This document shows positions 8,530-16,456 of a stretch of DNA of 64,000 nucleotides, in pieces. A program made the translations under genes and the position numbers. Within the stretch, counting starts at the first letter, position 1. Each line of letters starts with the position of its first letter. The stretch comes from JAICLK01 sp963810525 (GTDB taxonomy: Bacteria > Patescibacteriota > Saccharimonadia > Saccharimonadales > UBA4665): contig CAWENB010000003.1 in NCBI GenBank assembly GCA_963810525.1, positions 496,001 to 560,000 on the forward strand, given 5' to 3'. The notes under the pieces are model-generated. The model was not told the origin of the DNA, searched no databases, and saw nothing but the letters and a program-made list of their open reading frames with translations.

Positions 8530-9078
8530 ATGCGTTTCTTTACCGGACTCCTCATCGCGATTGGGCTGATAGTGCTCTTGTTCGTTATTATCCTGAAACA
8601 CGGCAATGGGCCGAAAGTGCAGCCTTTTAACCTCAGCAGCTATGCCAACACGGGAGCGGTCACGCAATTAACGATAAGCGGGCCGGTCACGGCCGACCAG
8701 ACGCACCAGTCGGTGCAGATCTCCGTCGGCGCGACCCAAACGACGTTCCAAATTATGCAAGGCTATCAAGGTAGGGTAACGATCAGCAAAACCTTTGAGA
8801 ATAACCAGTCATCATATTCCGTATTTCTGCAGGCGCTGACCGTATCGGGATTTGGCCGGGGGACCAACGTGCAGATCCCCAACAAATATGGATATTGCGC
8901 CACCGGCGAAACCTACACTTACGAGCTGGTCGAAAACGGAAGCGATATTCTCAATTACTGGTCAACTTCGTGTGGAACGAGCTACGGCAATTTCAGAGGT
9001 AACACCCCTCAAACGGTGGCCCTTTTCCAGGCGCAGGTACCGAATTACGACACGCTCACGGAAAATCTATCCTTCTAG
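8530..9078 (+). CDS. Membrane-anchored extracytoplasmic protein, function unknown
   Basis: 182 residues. One N-terminal hydrophobic helix (FFTGLLIAIGLIVLLFVII, residues 3-22) is followed by a polar, Thr/Ser/Asn-rich domain, so the protein is probably anchored with its bulk outside. Two cysteines (GYCATGE and STSCGTS) could form a disulfide. The beta-rich pattern (TQLTISGPVTAD, VQISVGATQTTF) suggests a small all-beta domain. I do not recognise the family. Confidence 0.75.
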   Translation: MRFFTGLLIAIGLIVLLFVIILKHGNGPKVQPFNLSSYANTGAVTQLTISGPVTADQTHQSVQISVGATQTTFQIMQGYQGRVTISKTFENNQSSYSVFLQALTVSGFGRGTNVQIPNKYGYCATGETYTYELVENGSDILNYWSTSCGTSYGNFRGNTPQTVALFQAQVPNYDTLTENLSF

Positions 9079-9128
9079 CGCACAAATCATTCGGTAACGG
9101 TGAGGGGTTCATACCGTATACTAGCAGT

Positions 9129-9707
9129 ATGATTCGTGCGATTTTTTTCGACTGTTTCGGAGTGGTTATTACCGATGCGCTCAAAGTGGTTATCGATGAA
9201 TTGACAAAGTCGAACCCGGAAGCGGCGCAGCAAATCCACGACATTATTCATGCCAATAACCGTGGGCTAATTAGCCCTGATGATTCAAACCGGCAAATTG
9301 CCGATGTACTGGGCGTGAGCGTGGAAGCATGGCGAAATCGTATCGAGAAAGGCGAGATAAAGGACGAGCGGCTACTCGCCTATATCCGTGAACTTCGTTC
9401 GCACTATAAAATCGGGCTGCTGAGTAATGTCGGCCGACAAAGTATCCAGCGCCGTTTTAGCCCGGAAGAACTGGAGACGTATTTCGATGCCGTCGTCGCT
9501 TCGGGTGATTTGGGTGTGATGAAACCTGACCCCGAAATTTATCTGCGCGGCGCCGAAATGCTCGGCGTTCAGCCCGAAGAGTGCCTGATGGTCGACGACC
9601 GCGAAACTCACTGCGGCGGTGCCGAAGCAGTCGGCATGGAGACGGTTCTGTATCGGAGTTATGGCCAGGGAAGGCGGGCACTGGAAGCGTTGCTGCGCCG
9701 ACAATGA
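9129..9707 (+). CDS. HAD-superfamily hydrolase (class IA)
   Basis: 192 residues with all four HAD motifs: IFFDCFGVV (nucleophile Asp8; the second motif-I position is Phe-Gly rather than Asp, as in the YihX and epoxide-hydrolase-N branch), LLSNVG, the Lys in GVMKPDPEIY, and MVDDRETHCGGAEAVGM. A helical cap lies between motifs I and II. It is probably a small phosphatase of unknown substrate. TATACT at 9117-9122 ends 6 nt before the ATG, so the transcript is predicted leaderless. Confidence 0.88.
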   Translation: MIRAIFFDCFGVVITDALKVVIDELTKSNPEAAQQIHDIIHANNRGLISPDDSNRQIADVLGVSVEAWRNRIEKGEIKDERLLAYIRELRSHYKIGLLSNVGRQSIQRRFSPEELETYFDAVVASGDLGVMKPDPEIYLRGAEMLGVQPEECLMVDDRETHCGGAEAVGMETVLYRSYGQGRRALEALLRRQ

Positions 9708-9757
9708 TTGTTCGTTACGGCAATACGCGATAACTCAATCCTAGACTTTAGAGGCAG

Positions 9758-9800
9758 TTGACATAGATTATTCGTCATGGTACCTTTGTATAGAAAGGTA
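9758..9800 (+). promoter_or_regulatory. padR-pspC promoter with overlapping palindromic operator
   Basis: TTGACA (9758-9763), a 17-nt spacer and a weak TACCTT (9781-9786). The -10 lies in a perfect inverted repeat TACCTTT (9781-9787) / AAAGGTA (9794-9800) with a 6-nt centre. A repressor bound here would block the promoter. Autoregulation by the PadR protein encoded just downstream is the natural inference. Confidence 0.6.
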
Positions 9801-9807
9801 GCTTGAA

Positions 9808-10134
9808 ATGCCAGACGTACCAGATAAGTTCGGCCCGTTACGAAAAGGTTTACTGGAATTCGCGGTGCTGCAAGTCGTCTCGGCCAAGCCGGTGTATGCG
9901 GCAGATATACTGAAAAAGCTGCAGGGAACCGATTTTACTACTGCTGAAGGCACGCTGTACCCGTTGTTGAGCCGGTTGCGTCGCGAAAAACTCGTGGATT
10001 ACGAATGGGTCGAGTCCGAATCCGGACCACCTCGGAAGTATTATCGACTGACGGATGCGGGCAAAAAACAGCTGCACGCACTGGAAAATTACTGGCAGAA
10101 GCTGAACGAAGTCATGAAAAAGTTAGGAGCCTGA
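9808..10134 (+). CDS. PadR-family transcriptional regulator
   Basis: 108 residues forming one winged helix: FAVLQVVSAKPVYAADILKKL, then TAEGTLYPLLSRLRREKLV (recognition helix) and a wing SGPPRKYYRLTDAGKKQL, ending in a dimerisation helix. PadR repressors commonly sit beside membrane-stress genes. Here one base separates the stop from the ATG of a PspC-domain protein, so the two form an operon. The palindrome at 9781-9800 is a candidate operator. Confidence 0.92.
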   Translation: MPDVPDKFGPLRKGLLEFAVLQVVSAKPVYAADILKKLQGTDFTTAEGTLYPLLSRLRREKLVDYEWVESESGPPRKYYRLTDAGKKQLHALENYWQKLNEVMKKLGA

Positions 10135-10135
10135 T

Positions 10136-11272
10136 ATGAACAAGGTCACAACCATTAATCTAAACGGCAACGCCTTTCAGCTCGAAGAATCCGGCTACGA
10201 ATTGCTCAAGAAATACCTGGACCGTGCCAAGACCAAACTGGCGGATGATCCGGACCGCGACGAAATTCTGGCCGACTTCGAGCGGGCAATTGCCGAAAAA
10301 TGTGACGGCTATCGGCATGCCCGCAAGAGCATCATAACCGAAAGTGAAGTCAAGAAAATAATCGACGACATGGGCCCGGTCGAGCCCGCCGACGAAGCTG
10401 GGCACGAGGCGGAGGAGGAGACCGAGCCAGTCGATCAGCCCAAGCGCTTGTATACTTTGAGCGAGGGAGCCATGATTGGCGGCGTCGCCAACGGCTTGGC
10501 GGCGTATTTCAATATCGACGTCACCATCGTGCGTTTAGCGTTTGTACTGTTGGCGTTTGTGAGTGTCGGCAGTGGAATTTTGGCGTATATCGTCTTGATG
10601 TTGATTATTCCGGAGGCGGTAACGCCCGAGCAAAAGGCGGAGCTACGCGGCCAGCGCTTCTCGGCCCAGGACGTACTAACACGTGCCAAAGGAAAGTATT
10701 CCGACGTCAGCAGCAAAGAGCATTGGCAAAGAGTTGCCAAGGAGAACCGGCCGGCGCTTGCGAATCTGGGTGAAGCCCTGCAGCGGCTCGTACGCGTGAT
10801 TTCGCTGTTAATCGGCATCGGTTTCGGGGTATTGCTCGGGCTGCTGACGGCCGCCTGGATCGGCGGACTGTGGTGGCTGGTGTTCGGCCATCCGCATCTG
10901 ACCGATCAGCTCAGTACGATTTCATTCTGGTCTATCGCGGCGGGCATGATGGCCGTCTACTTTATCATGGCCCTGCCACTCGGCGTACTCACGAGTACAT
11001 TTTTGACCATTGGCGCCCATCGTTCATGGGGCAGCCGCAGCGTACGCTGGCTGACGGCCGCGGTCGCACTTTGGGTGGTGGCTATCGGCGTGGCGATAAG
11101 CGTGGCTGCCGTGACGGGCGGACGTATCAGTGATTACCAGGCGACCCATGCGCAGATTGACTTCGACAACCATAGCCTCTGTATTAATACCAACTTGTGC
11201 AACGGCGGCCAACGCCGCGCGTACCCCCTGGAAAAGCCGCCGATCCCGCCCTTGCCACCGCAGGTTTTCTAA
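10136..11272 (+). CDS. PspC-domain membrane protein
   Basis: 378 residues. Residues 1-90 form a cytoplasmic helical domain (INLNGNAFQLEESGYELL, DDPDRDEILADFERAIAEK) seen at the N-terminus of many PspC proteins. Residues ~100-160 are the PspC domain (LYTLSEGAMIGGVANGLAAY, then a membrane helix). Three or so further membrane segments follow (IGFGVLLGLLTAAWIGG, IAAGMMAVYFIMALPLGV, AVALWVVAIGVAISVAAVT), and the protein ends in a short polar tail with two cysteines. A role in envelope-stress response is inferred from the family and the PadR partner. Ribosome-binding site AGGAG overlaps the end of padR. Confidence 0.88.
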   Translation: MNKVTTINLNGNAFQLEESGYELLKKYLDRAKTKLADDPDRDEILADFERAIAEKCDGYRHARKSIITESEVKKIIDDMGPVEPADEAGHEAEEETEPVDQPKRLYTLSEGAMIGGVANGLAAYFNIDVTIVRLAFVLLAFVSVGSGILAYIVLMLIIPEAVTPEQKAELRGQRFSAQDVLTRAKGKYSDVSSKEHWQRVAKENRPALANLGEALQRLVRVISLLIGIGFGVLLGLLTAAWIGGLWWLVFGHPHLTDQLSTISFWSIAAGMMAVYFIMALPLGVLTSTFLTIGAHRSWGSRSVRWLTAAVALWVVAIGVAISVAAVTGGRISDYQATHAQIDFDNHSLCINTNLCNGGQRRAYPLEKPPIPPLPPQVF

Positions 11273-11281
11273 AGCTGGCCG

Positions 11282-11521
11282 CTACTTGCCGATACGAAAT
11301 ACTAGACGCCGGTCGTCACCGACAATCCGGCGCAGTGTCACCACGCGCATGCGAAGCGTGTTGGCGAGCGACGCATTGGGTGTAGCGACGATGATTTCAC
11401 GCTCGCGCACTGTGACGGCCACGACCTCGTCAAACTGCTCACGGACGTACTTTTTGATGGCCAGGCTTTCGGGAGGCTCGTCGAAATCTTTGCGACTTAA
11501 AATATCATTGAGTGAATCCAT
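11282..11521 (-). CDS. Small DUF721/DciA-like protein
   Basis: 79 residues. The C-terminal half (VREREIIVATPNASLANTL, then RMRVVTLRRIV) resembles the core of DUF721/DciA proteins, which load or assist the replicative helicase DnaB. The protein is shorter than typical DciA and the match is by eye only. TATAAT (complement of 11528-11533) ends 6 nt before the ATG, another leaderless-type start. It converges with the PspC gene. Confidence 0.6.
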   Translation of the reverse strand: MDSLNDILSRKDFDEPPESLAIKKYVREQFDEVVAVTVREREIIVATPNASLANTLRMRVVTLRRIVGDDRRLVFRIGK

Positions 11522-11559
11522 GCGTTCATTATACTTAAACAGGTAAAGGGAGTTTGCGT

Positions 11560-11943
11560 ATGCTTGAATCAGTGGCCGGCGCCGTGTGCTACGTTCGTGA
11601 TACCAGTAAAACAGTGAAATTCTACCGTCAGCTTGGTTTTACCATCGACAAAGACGAGCCCGATCATATATCGGTAAGCCTCGGCGGCTTTTGGATGGAT
11701 TTCCACCCCCAAGATAAGGAGGACAAGCCGGACTTTCAGCAGGAGGCCGTCTTGGAGCCAAAGGGTGCCGGCCTATTTTTGTATGTTCGCGTGCGTGATG
11801 TGGATGCGTATTACCAAAGCCTGGTTGCCCAAAACCTGCAGCCTTCGAGCGAACCGCGCAATTGGCCTTGGGGCAACCGGGAGTTTGTCGTTCGCGACCC
11901 CGACGGCTACAAGCTAGTATTTTACGGGCCGCTTGTTGCCTAG
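11560..11943 (+). CDS. VOC-family (glyoxalase/dioxygenase-like) protein
   Basis: 127 residues with two beta-alpha-beta-beta-beta units of the vicinal-oxygen-chelate fold: ESVAGAVCYVRDTSKTVKFY and YVRVRDVDAYYQSLVAQNL, ending in FVVRDPDGYKLVFYGP, the usual C-terminal motif with a metal or active-site Glu position replaced by Lys-Leu. Substrate unknown. ATG 11560 is chosen over the in-frame TTG 11554 because AAAGGGAG lies 7 nt upstream. The stop codon overlaps the ribosome-binding site of mutM, so the two are probably cotranscribed. Confidence 0.85.
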   Translation: MLESVAGAVCYVRDTSKTVKFYRQLGFTIDKDEPDHISVSLGGFWMDFHPQDKEDKPDFQQEAVLEPKGAGLFLYVRVRDVDAYYQSLVAQNLQPSSEPRNWPWGNREFVVRDPDGYKLVFYGPLVA

Positions 11944-11950
11944 GAGACCT

Positions 11951-12925
11951 ATGCCAGAGTTGCCGGAAGTCGAAACGGTTCGTATTGGCTTGAGCGCCTT
12001 TTTGCCAGGGCGCACATTTTCGGCCGTTACCTCCAATAACCCCAAAAGTTTTCCGAACAGCGCGGCTGACGTGGACAAGTTCTTAACTGGCGCGAAGACG
12101 GTCGCGGTGGCACGTCGCGCGAAAGTCCTGCTTATCGAGCTCGATTCGAAATATTCGCTTGTCATACACCTGAAAATGACAGGCCAGCTCGTATTTATCG
12201 GCAAACCGGCAAAGAAAGTCGCGGGCACCAACCAGCAATCGTCAAACAATAATCGAAATACCGGCCATTCAGGTTCTGAGGATTGGGATTTGGGGATTAC
12301 CGAATCGGAGGTTCGGTTTGGTGCCGGACACCCAAACGACAGTTTAATCGGCGAGCTGCCTGACCGGTCGACGCGCGTCATGTTCAGTTTCACCGATGGT
12401 AGCAATTTATTCTTTAACGACCAGCGCAAATTCGGCTGGATCCGGTTGTTGCCGACTGCCGAAGTGCCGCAAATTGATTTCTTCAAAAATGTCGGCCCCG
12501 AACCGCTGGCCAAAGACTTTACTTGGAAGCAATTCCGCGATCGCTTGCTACGTCGGCCGAACGCAAGCATCAAGGCGGCACTGCTCGATCAGACGGTAAT
12601 TGCGGGTGTCGGCAACATCTACGCTGACGAATCGTTGTGGGGCGCGAAGATTCACTCGGGTACGCTCGTCAAAAATCTGTCCGACACAAAAATTAAAAAG
12701 CTGTATGAATCCTTGGTGGCCGTGCTTAAACTCGCAATCGAAAAGGGCGGCAGCACCGATAAGAACTACGTCAACGCCGAAGGCAAACGCGGCAGCTACC
12801 TGACGTTTGCCAAAGTATTCCGCCGCGAAGGCTTGCCATGCCCGCGCTGCGGCACAACGATCATCAAAATCCGCGTCGCCGGCCGCGGTACCCACATCTG
12901 TCCAAAGTGTCAGAAGTTGCGCTAA
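11951..12925 (+). CDS. mutM: Formamidopyrimidine-DNA glycosylase (Fpg)
   Basis: 324-residue bifunctional glycosylase/AP lyase removing oxidised purines. It begins MPELPEVETVR, giving the catalytic Pro and Glu right after Met. The H2TH element is present (LLDQTVIAGVGNIYADESLW), as is the C-terminal zinc finger with four cysteines (CPRC...CPKC) around RVAGRGTH. An insertion of about 50 residues rich in Asn/Ser/Gly (around residues 80-130) is longer than in typical Fpg. TAGGAG upstream supports ATG 11951 over upstream in-frame codons. The 3' end overlaps the convergent 12922 gene by 4 nt. Confidence 0.96.
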   Translation: MPELPEVETVRIGLSAFLPGRTFSAVTSNNPKSFPNSAADVDKFLTGAKTVAVARRAKVLLIELDSKYSLVIHLKMTGQLVFIGKPAKKVAGTNQQSSNNNRNTGHSGSEDWDLGITESEVRFGAGHPNDSLIGELPDRSTRVMFSFTDGSNLFFNDQRKFGWIRLLPTAEVPQIDFFKNVGPEPLAKDFTWKQFRDRLLRRPNASIKAALLDQTVIAGVGNIYADESLWGAKIHSGTLVKNLSDTKIKKLYESLVAVLKLAIEKGGSTDKNYVNAEGKRGSYLTFAKVFRREGLPCPRCGTTIIKIRVAGRGTHICPKCQKLR

Positions 12926-13404
12926 GCGCCGGCGGAGGCGCCGATTTTTTCGAGGGCGGGGAAGTTTTTGACGTCTCCCTTTAAGACCACCGGCAGCATG
13001 CCGCGGATCTCTTCCATGTAGCCCGATGCTTCTGGTACGTCGTAGAAGATATAAATCGGAATTCCCAAGTGGAAGGCAAGGCCCATTTCCATGAGCACGT
13101 TGCCGCCGATGTAATTCTGCACACCGTGCTTTTCGCCGTTGAGTATCAGCACGGCATCGGCCTGGGCGACTTTATCGAAATGCCCGTGCATTAAATCGGC
13201 CTTCACGCCATACGCCGTCGGGTCTTCCAGCCAGGGTTGGTAGGCCTTGCGCTCGTAGTTGTTGGCGCGCCTCATTTCTGTCGCCATTTTCGGCACGAGC
13301 ACCTCGAAACCGAGTGCGGAGAGTGCATCCTGGAGCTCGTTAGCTTGGCGATAAAAACTTGAACTCGAACAAATGGTAATAATGGGCTTTTTGGTTGCTG
13401 GCAT
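12922..13404 (-). CDS. Nucleoside 2-deoxyribosyltransferase-like protein (second copy)
   Basis: 160 residues. It has the N-terminal strand IITICSSSSFYRQANEL and the central segment KVAQADAVLILNGEKHG, then NYIGGNVLMEMGLAFHLG with the Glu expected as the catalytic or sugar-binding residue in deoxyribosyltransferase-like folds, then IPIYIFYD. It is related in fold to the 7448 gene but not close in sequence. Function beyond nucleotide or nucleoside handling is not evident. Only 26 nt separate it from the divergent holA start. Confidence 0.72.
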   Translation of the reverse strand: MPATKKPIITICSSSSFYRQANELQDALSALGFEVLVPKMATEMRRANNYERKAYQPWLEDPTAYGVKADLMHGHFDKVAQADAVLILNGEKHGVQNYIGGNVLMEMGLAFHLGIPIYIFYDVPEASGYMEEIRGMLPVVLKGDVKNFPALEKIGASAGA

Positions 13405-13415
13405 AGCCTAAATGG

Positions 13416-13422
13416 TATCATA
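13416..13422. promoter_or_regulatory. Symmetrical bidirectional -10 element (12922 gene / holA)
   Basis: In the 26-nt divergent intergenic gap, TATCAT (13416-13421, plus strand) and TATGAT (complement of 13417-13422) share five bases. They point at holA (9 nt to ATG) and at the minus-strand gene (12 nt to ATG). Confidence 0.5.
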
Positions 13423-13430
13423 GGCAGGCG

Positions 13431-14354
13431 ATGATTGTAACGCTCAATGGCGAGAATAGTTTTGGGTTGCACGAGGAGCTGGATAGACTCGTAGCAACGT
13501 TCGTGGCAGAGCATGGTGATATGGCGCTGGAGCGGTTGGATGGAGAAGAAGCTAGCTTCGGACGGATGCAGGAAGCACTCCAAAGTTTGCCGTTTCTCGT
13601 GAGCCGCAAGATGGTGGTATTGCGAACCCCTGGCGCGAACAAGCAGTTTGCCGAAAAAGCCGAGCGGCTCATCAAAGACCTGCCCGAAACGACCGACCTG
13701 CTACTGGTTGAGCCGAAGCTTGACAAGCGGCTCGGCTACTACAAGCTTTTGAAGAAGGCGACGGATTTTCGAGATTTCTCAATGCTCGATCGGGCTGGCC
13801 TCACCAAATGGCTGGTGCGGGCGGCGCAAGACCGTGGCGGACAACTGGCGCAGGCTGATGCGGCATACCTGGTCGATCGGGTCGGCGCCAGCCAGCAGAT
13901 GCTCGACGGCGAGCTCGATAAGCTGCTCTTATATGACCCCAAGATTACCCGGGAAGCGATTGAGCAGCTTGTCGAAGCGACGCCGCAGAGCACTATCTTC
14001 GAGCTTGTCGAGGCGGCCTTTGCCGGTAACGCACGGCGCGCGCTCGCGCTCTACGAAGAGCAACGGTCGATGAAAGTCGAACCGCAGCAAATCATCGCCA
14101 TGCTCACCTGGCAGCTGCAGGTGCTCGCGCTTCTCAAAACCGCTGGCGACCGTACACCCGACCTAATCGCGCGCGAGGCCAAGCTCAACCCCTATGTCGT
14201 CCGCAAAAGCGCAGCCGCCGCCCGCGGCCTAACCCTGACCGAACTTAAAAACCTGATTGCGCGCTTGCTCGAAATCGACACCCGTCTCAAACGCGAACCC
14301 ATCGACCCCGACGAAGCCCTGAAAAACTACCTTATCGGGATGACTGTCGATTGA
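13431..14354 (+). CDS. holA: DNA polymerase III delta subunit
   Basis: 307-residue clamp-loader subunit that opens the beta clamp. N-terminal AAA-like fold without Walker motifs (MIVTLNGENSFGLHEEL, FLVSRKMVVLRTP, TTDLLLVEPKLDKRL), a helical middle (VGASQQMLDGELDKLLLYD), and the C-terminal collar domain (TIFELVEAAFAGNARRALAL, IIAMLTWQLQVLALLK). The end, EPIDPDEALKNYLIGMT, is typical. The start codon follows TATCAT by 9 nt. Confidence 0.93.
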   Translation: MIVTLNGENSFGLHEELDRLVATFVAEHGDMALERLDGEEASFGRMQEALQSLPFLVSRKMVVLRTPGANKQFAEKAERLIKDLPETTDLLLVEPKLDKRLGYYKLLKKATDFRDFSMLDRAGLTKWLVRAAQDRGGQLAQADAAYLVDRVGASQQMLDGELDKLLLYDPKITREAIEQLVEATPQSTIFELVEAAFAGNARRALALYEEQRSMKVEPQQIIAMLTWQLQVLALLKTAGDRTPDLIAREAKLNPYVVRKSAAAARGLTLTELKNLIARLLEIDTRLKREPIDPDEALKNYLIGMTVD

Positions 14355-14383
14355 TTTAAAGCTGTGCTGTCGAACAATTACAA

Positions 14384-15391
14384 CTATACGGCCAAACTGG
14401 CGTATAAATCAGCTGCTTGCTTCTGACCTTCCAATGTTTCAACGTCAATTGCAAACATCTTATCAAATATTCCGGGCTGGACACTATTATTGAGATATGT
14501 TGCGATTTTCGTTAATCCATCAATTGAATCGCGGGCAGACCATAGAGCTTGCCATAGTTCTTGATGGCGTTGAGCCAGTAAATCTAAAGTCATAGCGGCG
14601 ATGGCACCTTCGGGACAATCCAGCACGACTTCGCCGGAGGGCGTACGATCGTAGAACAAATATTTTGGGTCAACAAATGAAAATTCGCCCGGCAGGCGTC
14701 CGCTAACAAATCCCGCGGGCTTCTTAAGTACATCGGTTATATACATACCGCGAACAAGCTCCGGTACGCCTTCCTCTATAAATGCCCCCAACCTCCCGCC
14801 GGTTTCTGCTGATACCATAAACCCTGTCTGTTTGTCGCTTGGGATCAAAATCATCGGCATTCTTGAACGTATTATTGCCGGTGCCGGCCGTGCTTCAACT
14901 TCTACGCTTACATCTTTCGTTGTTGCATGCGCGCGTTCGTGGGCAATAATACTTTCCGTATATCCTGTTCCGTTTAATGCCTCCTTATCCGGGTTTCGCC
15001 TCACAATTACGATATCCAGCCGTGGTAGATATTTGCCATCTTCAGTTCCGCTCGGCATTTCAGCGATGGTGAGTGCTTTGTCGTAGTCGTCCGGCGAAAG
15101 GACGCATACCGGCTTTTGCGCCAAGCCTAATCGGTCGCAAAAACCGTTAACTCTATCCATGTCGAGCCCCTCTTCCTTTGTGGGTAGGGCTAATATAGCT
15201 TCGCATTGCTTGTTCCAGCGCTCGTTGATATTCGACATCGCAGCCTCTTGAGACATTTCCGGATCCGAAAAGTCACCTACCAAATGCACGTGTGCGGTGC
15301 GTGCCTCAACTTGTTCAAGTACCATGTTGTCTATTTCGTGCGTGGATGGAGGTGCGCTGTAGTGCGGCGTGAGAGTTTCGAGGGGGGCCAT
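14384..15391 (-). CDS. Unknown protein with an HERAH putative metalloprotease motif
   Basis: 335 residues without signal peptide or membrane segment. The middle contains SIIAHERAHATTKDVSVEVE: HERAH fits the HExxH zinc-binding motif, and GAFIEEGVPELVRG about 75 residues later offers a candidate third ligand glutamate. Together these suggest a gluzincin-like metallopeptidase, but no family is recognised, so this is inference. It opens the accessory block ahead of rpsT and points away from the next gene (15552), with a 160-nt divergent promoter region between them. Confidence 0.6.
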   Translation of the reverse strand: MAPLETLTPHYSAPPSTHEIDNMVLEQVEARTAHVHLVGDFSDPEMSQEAAMSNINERWNKQCEAILALPTKEEGLDMDRVNGFCDRLGLAQKPVCVLSPDDYDKALTIAEMPSGTEDGKYLPRLDIVIVRRNPDKEALNGTGYTESIIAHERAHATTKDVSVEVEARPAPAIIRSRMPMILIPSDKQTGFMVSAETGGRLGAFIEEGVPELVRGMYITDVLKKPAGFVSGRLPGEFSFVDPKYLFYDRTPSGEVVLDCPEGAIAAMTLDLLAQRHQELWQALWSARDSIDGLTKIATYLNNSVQPGIFDKMFAIDVETLEGQKQAADLYASLAV

Positions 15392-15515
15392 TAATATAAA
15401 ACATTAGCATAATAGTGTGAAATGGTCAATTCTATAGCCTAAAACTAACTTTTAGAATACGGCCCGAACTACAAAATTAATACTTGTAGCACGGAGGCGA
15501 AACATAAGTGGAATA

Positions 15516-15551
15516 TTGACAAAATACCCGCAACATGATAGCTTAGTTATT
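15516..15551 (+). promoter_or_regulatory. Promoter of the 15552 gene
   Basis: TTGACA near 15515-15520, a 17-nt spacer and TAGCTT, which ends 7 nt before ATG 15552. The -35 overlaps a TTG that would give a longer but less likely ORF. Upstream lie small palindromes, CTAAAA/TTTTAG and CTACAA/TTGTAG, between the two divergent genes. Confidence 0.45.
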
Positions 15552-16208
15552 ATGACACAAACCGCAGAGCCAATACCATTACAGCCCATGACACCGGAAT
15601 ACCGGCATGGCTCCGGAATGTCAGTGCAACAAGAACTGGCCCGCTATGCAGTACAAAATGAAGTTACGTTCGACCCGGCGTTGCAGTTGTTTGCTCGGCA
15701 CCTATTAAACGAAGACCCGCTAGGCGGGTTCTATGGCCGGGCATCTTCTACGGCTCGGCAGCAGCTCGTAAACCTTGCGACTGGTCCCGATATTCACTCA
15801 GATGAGGGTGATTATAGATTAGCTGATGTTTATAATGATTACGTTGAACGTGAGCGTGCTGCAGGTGAGGATACGCAAGTTATGGCCGCAGTTGGACGCG
15901 ATGAAGCTGAAACTGGAGCAAGCAGCGTATTTGGCGCTTCAGATTCTGGCCGCCCTAGGGCAAGATTTGTATCACTTCGTGATAACCCACACCTTAAAAG
16001 AGCGGGGATCGATGTTGTGGGGTCGCCAGATGATCCGGCAACTGACTCAGGCGATGGAGCGGTGCGTTTAAGCGAAGAAATAGCTAAACGTCCCCACAAC
16101 AGACTTGATATGTCTCCTAAAGCAGTTGCAGAGCGACAAGCGGGTAGGCGAAAATGGGCTGAACATCAGGTTGCAATGGGAAATCAAGACGCGGCCTCCC
16201 AGTTATAA
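15552..16208 (+). CDS. Hypothetical accessory protein
   Basis: 218 residues starting MTQTAEPIPLQPMTPEYRHG. Mostly hydrophilic with a helical segment (MSVQQELARYAVQNEV) and a low-complexity acidic and Arg/Ser-rich middle. No signal peptide, membrane helix or recognised domain. Starts with a proline-rich N-terminal tail of the sort also seen in the other unknown proteins of this window. Its 3' end runs directly into the decayed rpsT copy. Confidence 0.6.
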   Translation: MTQTAEPIPLQPMTPEYRHGSGMSVQQELARYAVQNEVTFDPALQLFARHLLNEDPLGGFYGRASSTARQQLVNLATGPDIHSDEGDYRLADVYNDYVERERAAGEDTQVMAAVGRDEAETGASSVFGASDSGRPRARFVSLRDNPHLKRAGIDVVGSPDDPATDSGDGAVRLSEEIAKRPHNRLDMSPKAVAERQAGRRKWAEHQVAMGNQDAASQL

Positions 16209-16219
16209 CGATTATTTTC

Positions 16220-16375
16220 TGGCTCTAGACTTTTGTAGCGGTAGCTACCTTAGCCGCTGTTATTTCGCAGTAGAATTTTTGGTAAGCGGCTTTGTTCATG
16301 TGGACGACACCTTTTTGCCCGGTGCGCTTTGGGCTTGCGTGTGTGCAGTGGATTTTTTTGTTATTATTCGGACGT
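16220..16375 (-). pseudogene. Decayed second copy of rpsT (ribosomal protein S20), C-terminal half
   Basis: Reading the minus strand gives TKKSTAHTQAQSA, a gap of about four codons with a frame change, then KGVVHMNKAA and a stop-containing lysine/alanine-rich tail. The intact S20 at 19001-19345 has KKSSATHAQAQSALDKAVKK, then GVVHKNKAARTK in the same order. The nucleotide match is strongest at 16281-16362. No N-terminal half or start is visible. This is a remnant of a duplicated rpsT and marks one edge of the block 16209-19000. Confidence 0.8.
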
Positions 16376-16456
16376 TAAAGACGCCAATCAAGAGTACGGG
16401 TGTATATAATCAAGGGTAGTCAACTATAATTGCGGCAAAGGTGTATTAATTTAGAT

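Noticed and set aside
16105..16419. 104-codon plus-strand frame between two accessory genes
   Set aside because: It is the antisense reading of the decayed rpsT copy and overlaps the 15552 gene.
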